A stretch of 64,000 nt of DNA from an uncultured Thermoanaerobaculia bacterium. GTDB lineage: Bacteria > Acidobacteriota > Thermoanaerobaculia > Multivoradales > Multivoraceae. This document shows positions 1 to 7,366 of this stretch, piece after piece (within the stretch, counting starts at the first letter, position 1; each line of letters begins with the position of its first letter). Under the pieces are notes generated by a model. The model searched no databases and was not told the DNA's origin. It saw only the letters and a program-made list of their open reading frames with translations. The position numbers were made by a program, and so were the translations under genes. Location: assembly GCA_951812325.1 (NCBI GenBank), contig OX638294.1, forward strand, positions 1,404,859-1,468,858, given 5' to 3'.

Positions 1-3
1 CAT

Positions 4-1065
4 ATGAGCCCCGAACGGGCCGTTCCCTGCACCTACCACGACGGGCGGACCTCGAGGGGATGGAGCGCCACGCTCGCGATCACCGCCGACGCCGAGGTCG
101 TCATCGCCATCGAAGGAGTCGACGCGCGCCGGGTGCACCCCCTGGCGGAGGTTCGGATCCCCAACCGCGTCGCCGACACGCCCAGGCACATCCACCTGCC
201 CGACGGCGCAGTCTGCGACGTGCGCGACAACGACACTCTCGACGCAATGCACTCAGCCGCCGAAGGCGGCGCCGCCACGCGCGGTCGCCGCTTCGGCCGG
301 CTCGTCCACCGGCTCGACAGCACATGGCGCGGAGCAGCAGCCGCGCTGGCGGTCACGGCCGCGATCGTCTACTCGTTCACGGAATGGGGAGCGCCCGCCG
401 TCGCCACGCTCGCCGTTGCGGTGACGCCTCCGGAAGCAGAGGCCGCGATCGGCGACAACCTGCTGACGCTCTTGGACCAGCTCGGCTTCCTCGAGCCGTC
501 GAACCTCGACCAGAACCGGCGCAACGAGCTTCTGGCCGCCTTCGAGGAGATGAAGCGGGACACCGGCGTCGAGGCCGCCGATCTCCACTTCCACCACGCC
601 CCCCGATTCGGTCCGAACGCCTTCGCGCTGCCGGGGGGCTCCGTCGTCCTCACGGACCAGCTCGCCCATCTGGCCGTGCACGAAGAGGAGATCCTCGCGG
701 TGCTGGCCCACGAACTGGGCCACGTGGGCGGCAGGCACGTCCTGCGTCGAATCGCCCAGACCTCCTCGATGCTGGTCCTCTGGACCGTGTTCACGGGCGA
801 CCCGTCGGTCGCGGCGCTCTCGTCGGTGGCGCCCGACCGCCTGCTGGCACAGCGCTACTCGCGCGCCTTCGAACGGGAGGCCGACGCGTTCGCGGCCGAC
901 TATCTGCTCGAGGCCGGCATCTCACCGACTCGTCTCGGCGACATCCTCCGTCGGCTCGCGGAAGCCCACGGCGGCGACGACGCCGCGACCTGGCTGTCCA
1001 GCCATCCGGGCGCCGCGGAGCGCGCCCGCAACGCCGAGGAGGCCGCGCAGCGTTCCCTGCGTTGA
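4..1065 (+). CDS. M48 family membrane metallopeptidase
   Basis: Zinc-dependent endopeptidase of the M48 (HtpX/Ste24-like) family, 353 residues. The zinc motif HELGH is at residues 236-240 and the downstream EREAD (290-294) supplies the EXXXD glutamate ligand. A hydrophobic stretch at about residues 112-140 should anchor it in the membrane with the catalytic domain C-terminal. The N-terminal 75 residues (YHDGRTS... start) look like the small domain often found in front of M48 peptidases. The ATG at position 4 fits the family N-terminus, but the window begins three bases earlier, so an upstream start cannot be excluded. Its substrate cannot be told from sequence; membrane protein quality control is the family role. 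Confidence 0.88.
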   Translation: MSPERAVPCTYHDGRTSRGWSATLAITADAEVVIAIEGVDARRVHPLAEVRIPNRVADTPRHIHLPDGAVCDVRDNDTLDAMHSAAEGGAATRGRRFGRLVHRLDSTWRGAAAALAVTAAIVYSFTEWGAPAVATLAVAVTPPEAEAAIGDNLLTLLDQLGFLEPSNLDQNRRNELLAAFEEMKRDTGVEAADLHFHHAPRFGPNAFALPGGSVVLTDQLAHLAVHEEEILAVLAHELGHVGGRHVLRRIAQTSSMLVLWTVFTGDPSVAALSSVAPDRLLAQRYSRAFEREADAFAADYLLEAGISPTRLGDILRRLAEAHGGDDAATWLSSHPGAAERARNAEEAAQRSLR

Positions 1066-1359
1066 GCCCATCCTGAAGCGCCCGCCGCCAGGAGAGCCTG
1101 GCCGAGGGTCGTCCAGCAATCTCTTGGCGCTGCCCTTTCGGCGCCGGTCCGGGAGGCTCAGGGGGGATCGGCGTAGGGCTCGTCCTCGGCAACGAACTCC
1201 GGCTCCAGCCGGGCCGCCCTGCTCCAACTGCGCATGGACTTCGTGTCGAGCAGGGCGCGGCAGTAGTCCCCGGCCTCGGGCGGCAGCGGCGGGTCGTCCT
1301 CGCCTGCGGATTCCTCACGGCGCCGTCATGGCGGACGATGAGACCCTCGTCTGCGGGGC

Positions 1360-3180
1360 TCAGCCGGAAGCGGAGACGGCGGAATCGCCGCGGTGAGTCC
1401 ACCAGCCGGGGCTGGTCCACCAGTCGCTGCCCGCGGGCGGGGTCGGCTGGAACAGGAAGACGCCGGACGGCGCGAACTCGACACCGCGCAGGCGCTTGCT
1501 GAAGGCGCGGATCTCGGTGTAGTTCCACATCATGGTGAACGGCTGGTCCTCGGCGACGACGCGGGCCAGCTCGCGGTAGATCGCGGCGCGGGCGCCGGGA
1601 TCGAACTCGCGCCGCCCGCGCTCGAGCAGGTCGTCGACCCGTTCGCTCCGGTAGCCGACGTAGTTGCGGGCGTTGTCGTAGCTCGTCGAATGCAGCCGGA
1701 TCGTCCACTGGTCCGGATCGGTCGTCACCTCGTCGGCGTCGGCGTGAGCCTGGAACTCGTGCTCCAGCAGGTGCTGCTCGTGGGTCGCGTTCTCGAAGAT
1801 GCGGAGCGTCAGCTCGACGCCGATGCTGCGCAGGTCCTCGCGGTAGATGTCGGCCATCTTCACCGCGTCGGCGAAGGTCTGGGCGAGTTCCAGTTCGAAC
1901 GAGAACTTGACCTTCTCGCCATCGATCTCCTTGTAGCGCCAGCCGTCGTCGGGATCCGGCAGCCAGCCGGCCTCGTCCAGCAACTCGCCGGCGCGCACCA
2001 GGTCGAACGGGTACTTCGGGACGTCCGGGTTGTAGCCCACGTGGTCCTTGTCCCAGAGCTGATCCGTCTCCAGGTAGACGCCGTAGGTCACGTCGCGGAT
2101 CACCCGCTTCTGGTCGTAGGCGTGGGTCATCGCGCGTCGCACGCGGACATCCGTGAAGAAGGGGTTGCTGCCGTCCTGGTTCCAGCCGATCCGTGAGATC
2201 CGGCGCACCGGCGCCCAGCCCTTGACGCCCAGCCGCTCGAACTCGGCGTCGTTGCTCTGGGTGGCGAACTGCTGCGGCGTGAACCAGTACTCGTCGAGCT
2301 CGCCCTTCTTGAACAGCAGCAGGCCCAGGTTCCGGTCGCTCTGGGGGCGGTAGATGACCCGTCTGAACGGCGCGATCCGTGCCGCATCCGGGAAGTCGTC
2401 CCAGCGTTCGACGACGATCCGGTCGGTCGGGGTCCAGGACACGAACCGGTAGGGGCCCGAGCCGATGACCTCCTCCCGCGCGTACCGGTTGAAGTACTCG
2501 CTGCTGCGCATCGACGGGTCGTTCGCGAGTTCGTCCGGGTTGTTCCAGATGTGGCGCGGAATCGGAGGCACCCGCATCGCCAGCATGTTCGTGACCAGGG
2601 CGTCCTTGAAGTGGAACTCCGCAGTCAGGTCGGAAGTCACCTCGATCCGCTCGATCTGGTCCACATCGTGCTTGTACATCGCGGCCGGCACGTCGTCCGA
2701 GGCCACCATGTCGTAGGTGAACTTCAGGTCCCGCATCGTCCACGGTCTGCCGTCATGCCAGGTCAACCCCGGGCGGATGCGCACCCGGGCGCTCTTCCAG
2801 TCGTCCGCCATCACGCCTTCCTCGACCACCGTCCGGTTCCATACCGTCGTCATGTCCGCGTTGCGCGTCGTCAGCGCCTGGAACAGCGCGCTCGAGAGGT
2901 AGTAGTCCTCCCAGAAGATCGCGAAGATGGGGTTCAGCGTCCGCGGATCCCCCAGCATGTAGCGCACCAGGGTGTCGTCGCGGTCCACGACCTCCGGCCG
3001 GTCGAACGGGTACGGCTCGGTCAACGTCGGCGGGTTGACGAGCGGGTCCGTCGCCGGGGCGTAGGCCGGACCGGACGCCCCGGTCGAGCGCTCCGGCAGT
3101 GGACCGGTGCAGCCGGCCGCGAGGACCAGCGCCGGAACCACGATCGTCGCGGTGCGACTGCGGCGGATCGAGAAGGACAT
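1360..3180 (-). CDS. ABC transporter substrate-binding lipoprotein, family 5 (peptide/oligopeptide type)
   Basis: Extracytoplasmic solute-binding protein of the DppA/OppA class (SBP_bac_5). From the ATG at 3180 the protein starts MSFSIRRSRT and has a lipoprotein signal with lipobox LAAGC (Cys24), so it should be lipid-anchored. The family signature TWHDGRPWTMRDLKFTYD is present about 100 residues in. The reading frame is open to 3216, but the start at 3180 gives a cleaner signal peptide. Length (606 aa) is typical. No permease or ATPase genes are adjacent, so it is an orphan binding protein here. About 290 bases between its stop and the M48 gene hold nothing recognisable. Confidence 0.88.
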   Translation of the reverse strand: MSFSIRRSRTATIVVPALVLAAGCTGPLPERSTGASGPAYAPATDPLVNPPTLTEPYPFDRPEVVDRDDTLVRYMLGDPRTLNPIFAIFWEDYYLSSALFQALTTRNADMTTVWNRTVVEEGVMADDWKSARVRIRPGLTWHDGRPWTMRDLKFTYDMVASDDVPAAMYKHDVDQIERIEVTSDLTAEFHFKDALVTNMLAMRVPPIPRHIWNNPDELANDPSMRSSEYFNRYAREEVIGSGPYRFVSWTPTDRIVVERWDDFPDAARIAPFRRVIYRPQSDRNLGLLLFKKGELDEYWFTPQQFATQSNDAEFERLGVKGWAPVRRISRIGWNQDGSNPFFTDVRVRRAMTHAYDQKRVIRDVTYGVYLETDQLWDKDHVGYNPDVPKYPFDLVRAGELLDEAGWLPDPDDGWRYKEIDGEKVKFSFELELAQTFADAVKMADIYREDLRSIGVELTLRIFENATHEQHLLEHEFQAHADADEVTTDPDQWTIRLHSTSYDNARNYVGYRSERVDDLLERGRREFDPGARAAIYRELARVVAEDQPFTMMWNYTEIRAFSKRLRGVEFAPSGVFLFQPTPPAGSDWWTSPGWWTHRGDSAVSASG

Positions 3181-3317
3181 TGCGGCCATGCTGCATGCAG
3201 GCATCAAGTCAAGCATGGCCGGACTCTAGCCGAGCCGCAAGCCATCGCCGACGGCAGTGGCGAAACGCGGCATGTGAAGGCAGGGCAGCCGACCCGGATC
3301 TGTTCCAGTGGTTGGTC

Positions 3318-3455
3318 ATGTCGCGACTCGACGGCCTGACCACACCCGGCTTCCGCGCGCTGCTCGAGGGCAACGGCCCGGTGCCCGCGGAACAGATCGT
3401 GGACACCGCGCAACGGGCGATCGAGAACCTGGGACGCTTCATCGAGAGCCGCTGA
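3318..3455 (+). CDS. possible 45-residue small protein or gene remnant
   Basis: Short open frame starting MSRLDGLTTPGF and ending NLGRFIESR, lying alone in a 370-base gap between divergent genes. Its composition looks protein-like (amphipathic C-terminal helix), but there is no convincing ribosome binding site and I recognise no family. It could equally be the tail of a decayed gene. Nothing else is visible between 3217 and 3587. Confidence 0.22.
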   Translation: MSRLDGLTTPGFRALLEGNGPVPAEQIVDTAQRAIENLGRFIESR

Positions 3456-3587
3456 ATTCTGCATCCGCTCCGCCGGCGCCGGGACTGCACCACATGGTGT
3501 TAGAGCTCGTCGACAACGCGGTCGACGAGGCGCAGGCGGGTTTCTGCGACCAGGCAGCGGGAGGAGGGCCTGCTCTGGCAGACGCTG

Positions 3588-3953
3588 TCAGCGCAGGCGG
3601 TCGATCTGCCGACGGTCGCGCTTGGTCGGCCGACCGGCGCCGCGACGCCGATGGGCGGGTACCACAACGGCCTGAGCGTCGCGACGCGGCGGTTCGGGCT
3701 TCGGCGGGCTCAGATCCTCGTAGAGCCTCGGCGCCTCGGCCTTTGGCAGCGACCGCTCGCGCAGTTCGCGAACGATGAGGATCCGCTGCCAGTCGCGGAT
3801 TCGAAACTCGATCCGATCGCCGACCCGGACCTGGCGGTGCGCCTTCGCCTGCTGGCCGTTGACCGTGACCCGGCCGGCCGCGCAGGCCGCCGACGCCCTG
3901 GAACGCGCCCGGAACATCCGCGACACCTGCAACCACTTGTCGAGGCGGTTCAA
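3588..3953 (-). CDS. hslR: S4-domain RNA-binding protein, Hsp15 (HslR) family
   Basis: 121-residue basic protein. The N-terminus MNRLDKWLQVSRMF opens an S4 RNA-binding fold (GRVTVNG... VGDRIEF), followed by a charged tail with GRPTKRDRR, which is the typical end of Hsp15-type proteins. Hsp15 binds 50S subunits carrying a nascent chain and helps recycle stalled ribosomes in E. coli. The start is a TTG at 3953, chosen because GACGGGGG lies just upstream and the lpd stop is only 13 bases before it. It is the last gene of the pyruvate dehydrogenase operon by position; a functional link with PDH is not implied. Confidence 0.85.
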   Translation of the reverse strand: MNRLDKWLQVSRMFRARSRASAACAAGRVTVNGQQAKAHRQVRVGDRIEFRIRDWQRILIVRELRERSLPKAEAPRLYEDLSPPKPEPPRRDAQAVVVPAHRRRGAGRPTKRDRRQIDRLR

Positions 3954-3966
3954 CCGAACCCCCGTC

Positions 3967-5943
3967 TCATCGCTTCCCGCGACGCGGCAAGTAAAGGTCG
4001 GTGATCGTCCCCTCGCAGACCTCGGCGGCGAAGGCGACCGTCTCGGACAGGGTCGGATGGGGATGGACCGTGAGCGCCAGATCGGCGGCGTCCGCGTTCA
4101 TCTCGATCGCCAGGGCCGCTTCGGCGATCAGGTCGCCGGCGTTCGTGCCGACGATGCCGGCGCCGACGACCCGCCCGGTCGAGGGGTCGAACAGCAGCTT
4201 GGTCAGGCCTTCGGAACGGCCCAGCGTCAGCGCGCGGCCGGACGCGCCCCAAGGGAAGACGCCCTTCTCGTACGCCGTGCCGTTCTGCTTCGCTTCGGTC
4301 TCCGTCAGGCCCACCCAGGCGACTTCCGGGTCGGTATAGGCCACCGACGGGACGACCCGCGCTTCGAAGCCGCTCTTTAGCCCCGCCGCCGCCTCGGCCG
4401 CGACCTTGCCCTCGTGGGTCGCCTTGTGGGCCAGCATCGGGCCGGGAACCAGGTCGCCGATCGCGAAGATATGCGGCACGTTTGTCCGCTGCTGGTCGTC
4501 GACCGGCACGAAGCCTTGCTCGTCGACCCGCACGCCCGCGGCCTCGGCGCCGAAACGGTCGCTGTTGGGCCGGCGCCCGACCGCGACCAGGACGCGCCCG
4601 AACCGGGCGGAGCCGGGAGCGCTCCCGCCTTCCATCGACACCCGGAGTCCGTCCTGCTGCGCCTCGACTCCGGTGACCCGGGTGGCGACGTGGATGTTCT
4701 CGAGCCGCCTGCCCAGGCGCCGCTCGAGTGGCCGCACCAGATCCCGGTCGACCCCGGTCAGGAGCTGCGGCAGCAACTCGACGACGGTGACCCGGTAGCC
4801 CAGGGCGGCATAGACCGTCGCCATCTCGAGGCCGATGATGCCGCCGCCGATGACCAGCAGCCGACCGCCAGGCTCGAAGTCCGGGTCGAGTTCCAGGGCG
4901 TCGGTCGAGTCCCAGACGCGGGGATCGCCCTCAGGCAGACCGGGGATCATCACCGGCCGCGAACCGACCGCGACAATCGCCTGACCGAAGGTCAGCGTGC
5001 GGCGGCTGCCGTCCGCGTCGACGATCTCGACCTCGTGGGGACCGACGAAACGGCCGTGGCCGACGACGACGTGGACCTTGCGCCGCTCGGCGAGCTGCGC
5101 GAGGCCTCCCGTCAGCCGCCCGACGACTTCCTCCTTCCAACCCGCCAGGCGTGCCCGGTCGATGTTGGGGGGACCGAAGTCGATGCCGTGGGCGGCGAAC
5201 TCCGCCGCCTCCTCGATCACCCGACCGGCGTGCAGCAGCGCCTTCGACGGAATGCAGCCGACGTTCAGGCACACGCCGCCGAGGTTCGCGTGCGGCTCGA
5301 CCAGCACGACCTGCCGGCCAAGGTCGGCGGCGCGGAAGGCCGCGGTGTAACCCCCAGGGCCGGCGCCGAGTACCAGAACTTCCGCGTCGACGTCCCGCGG
5401 CGCGGCGACTGCAGGCGCAGTCGGCGCCGTGGCCGCCCGGAAGTCCCCCGGCGCCTCCGTCGCGCCCTCTGCCGCAGGCGCAGCCAGCGCCGTGGCCGCC
5501 CGGAAATCCCCCGGCGCCTCCGTTGCGCCCTCTGCGGCAGGCGCAGCCGGCGCCGTGGCCGCCCGGAAATCCCCCGGCGCCTCCGTCGCGCCCTCTGCCG
5601 CAGGCGCCGTAGCGGCCTCCGGAGCCACCCCGCCCCCGGACGCCGCAGGCGGCGCATGCGGATGTCGCGGGCGCTCGGCCCGATGGTCCGGGTGCGACTC
5701 GTGCCCGGCGTCGAGCACGACGATCAGGTCCCCTTCCCCCACCTTGTCGCCAAGCGACACGGCAACCTCCAGGACGATGCCGCCATGGGTCGACGGCACC
5801 TCCATCGACGCCTTGTCGCTCTCGAGCGTGATCAGCCCGGCATCGACGTCGACATGCTCGCCTGGCGAGACGAGGACCTCGACCACATCGACGACATCGA
5901 AGTCGCCGATGTCCGGTACGACGATCTGGATCGGTTCGGCCAT
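3967..5943 (-). CDS. lpdA: dihydrolipoyl dehydrogenase (E3) with N-terminal lipoyl domain
   Basis: FAD-dependent E3 of the pyruvate dehydrogenase complex; reoxidises dihydrolipoamide with NAD+. Residues 1-80 form a lipoyl domain with the modified lysine in ESDKASMEVP (Lys44). A long Ala/Pro/Glu linker with three 21-residue repeats follows. The flavoprotein part starts about residue 190 with the FAD motif VLGAGPGGYTAA, then the redox disulfide GGVCLNVGCIPSK, a second GxGxxG (VIGGGIIGLEMA) and the active-site HPHPTLSE near the C-terminus. 658 residues, about 180 longer than an ordinary E3 because of the fused lipoyl domain, an arrangement known in Neisseria and others. Ten bases separate it from the aceF stop. 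Confidence 0.95.
   Translation of the reverse strand: MAEPIQIVVPDIGDFDVVDVVEVLVSPGEHVDVDAGLITLESDKASMEVPSTHGGIVLEVAVSLGDKVGEGDLIVVLDAGHESHPDHRAERPRHPHAPPAASGGGVAPEAATAPAAEGATEAPGDFRAATAPAAPAAEGATEAPGDFRAATALAAPAAEGATEAPGDFRAATAPTAPAVAAPRDVDAEVLVLGAGPGGYTAAFRAADLGRQVVLVEPHANLGGVCLNVGCIPSKALLHAGRVIEEAAEFAAHGIDFGPPNIDRARLAGWKEEVVGRLTGGLAQLAERRKVHVVVGHGRFVGPHEVEIVDADGSRRTLTFGQAIVAVGSRPVMIPGLPEGDPRVWDSTDALELDPDFEPGGRLLVIGGGIIGLEMATVYAALGYRVTVVELLPQLLTGVDRDLVRPLERRLGRRLENIHVATRVTGVEAQQDGLRVSMEGGSAPGSARFGRVLVAVGRRPNSDRFGAEAAGVRVDEQGFVPVDDQQRTNVPHIFAIGDLVPGPMLAHKATHEGKVAAEAAAGLKSGFEARVVPSVAYTDPEVAWVGLTETEAKQNGTAYEKGVFPWGASGRALTLGRSEGLTKLLFDPSTGRVVGAGIVGTNAGDLIAEAALAIEMNADAADLALTVHPHPTLSETVAFAAEVCEGTITDLYLPRRGKR
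5414..5602. repeat. three 63-bp in-frame tandem repeats in lpd
   Basis: Three consecutive 63-bp units (starts 5414, 5477, 5540) that encode a 21-residue Ala/Pro-rich unit containing GATEAPGDFRAATA. They form the flexible linker between the lipoyl domain and the E3 core. Units are nearly identical, so copy number is likely to vary. Confidence 0.9.
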
Positions 5944-5953
5944 CTCGCCAGCG

Positions 5954-7366
5954 TCAGAGAACGACCCGGCGGATGTCGGACAGCAACGAGCACAGGTGGG
6001 TGGTGAAGCGGACCGCGCAGGCGCCGTCGATCACCCGGTGGTCGTAGGACAGCGAAACCGGCAGGATGAGACGGGGCGCGAGACCCGCGCCGACATAGAC
6101 CGGCCGCCGCACGGCGCGGGAGACACCGAGGATGCCGACTTCCGGCGCGTTGACGATCGGCGTGAAGGCGGTGCCGCCGATGCCGCCGAGGCTCGAGATG
6201 GTGAAGGAGGCACCCTGAATGTCGGCCGGCCGCAGCTTGCGTTCACGGGCGCGGCCGCTGACCTCGCCCAGTTCGCCCGCCAGGTCGTAGACGCCCTTGC
6301 GGTCGACATCGCGGATCACCGGCACGACCAGACCGTCCCGGGTATCGACCGCCACCCCCAGGTGGCAGTAGCGCTTGAGGATCAGCGACTCGCCGTCAGG
6401 CGCGAGCGACGAGTTCATCTCCGGGAACTCGGCAAGCGACGCCGCGACCGCCTTCATCAGGAACGCCAGCAGCGTGAGCCGCACGCCCCGCTCCCGCGCC
6501 TCCGCCAGGTGCGCCCGGCGGAACGCCTCGAGCTCGGTGATGTCGGCCTCGTCGTGCTGCGTCACGTGCGGAACGTTGAGCCAGCTCCGGTGCAGGCTCG
6601 CCGCCGAGAGCTTCCGGATGCGACTGAGCGCCTTCGACTCGACCGGGCCGAACTTCGAGAAGTCGATCTCCGGCACGGCCGGAATGCCGGCGCCCGCCGC
6701 ACCGGGGCCGCCGCCCGTCATCACTTCCCTGACGAAGTTCTCGACATCCCCGCGCAGAATCCGCCCCTTGGCCCCGGTGCCCGAAACCCGCCGCAGATCG
6801 ACACCCAGCATGCGGGCGAAACGCCGCACCCCCGGGCTCGCGTGGGGCGGACTCGACGCCGTTGTCGTCGCGGCGGCGGCAGGCGGCGGACGGCGCCGCG
6901 AAGACGACGGCGGCGTCTGCGGAGCCGACATCGCAGGAGCCGATGTCGCGGCGGAACCCGGGGTTACGGCGGGACCTGGTGCGGCAGCACCTGATGGTGG
7001 GGCCGGTTCGGCGGATACCGACCTCGCAGCGGAACCCGGCGGGGCAACGGGACCTGACGGCCCCGCCGGCGAGGTGTCCGCCACAGCCTCCGCGGGCTCC
7101 TTCGGCAGCTCCTGCGTGAGCGCCTCCGCCCTCTCGATCGTCAGGATCAGATCGCCCCCGCCGACCCGGCCGCCGACGGCGACCGCGATCTCGACCACCC
7201 GCCCGGTCACCGGCGACGGTACCTCCATGGACGCCTTGTCGCTCTCCAGCGTAATCAGGGACTGGTCCAGGGACACCTCGTCGCCGGCGCCGACCAGCAC
7301 CTCGACGACGTCGACCTGGTCGAAGTCGCCGAGGTCCGGAACGACGACGGGAACGGCGCCGCTCAC
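5954..7366 (-). CDS. aceF: pyruvate dehydrogenase E2, dihydrolipoamide acetyltransferase
   Basis: Core acetyltransferase of the PDH complex (470 aa). One lipoyl domain at residues 1-76 with Lys44 in ESDKASMEVP; an Ala/Pro/Ser-rich linker; a peripheral-subunit-binding domain with SPGVRRFARMLGVDL; then the catalytic domain ending with the active-site DHRVIDG motif. E. coli E2 has three lipoyl domains, this one has one. The GTG start at 7366 overlaps the aceE stop (GTGA), implying translational coupling; the frame is open further upstream inside aceE but those starts are not needed. The lipoyl domain closely resembles that fused to E3 next door, suggesting duplication. Confidence 0.95.
   Translation of the reverse strand: MSGAVPVVVPDLGDFDQVDVVEVLVGAGDEVSLDQSLITLESDKASMEVPSPVTGRVVEIAVAVGGRVGGGDLILTIERAEALTQELPKEPAEAVADTSPAGPSGPVAPPGSAARSVSAEPAPPSGAAAPGPAVTPGSAATSAPAMSAPQTPPSSSRRRPPPAAAATTTASSPPHASPGVRRFARMLGVDLRRVSGTGAKGRILRGDVENFVREVMTGGGPGAAGAGIPAVPEIDFSKFGPVESKALSRIRKLSAASLHRSWLNVPHVTQHDEADITELEAFRRAHLAEARERGVRLTLLAFLMKAVAASLAEFPEMNSSLAPDGESLILKRYCHLGVAVDTRDGLVVPVIRDVDRKGVYDLAGELGEVSGRARERKLRPADIQGASFTISSLGGIGGTAFTPIVNAPEVGILGVSRAVRRPVYVGAGLAPRLILPVSLSYDHRVIDGACAVRFTTHLCSLLSDIRRVVL

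Noticed and set aside
1124..1396. Small plus-strand gene between the M48 and binding-protein genes
   Set aside because: No motif, Arg/Pro-rich, overlaps the binding-protein gene end on the other strand.
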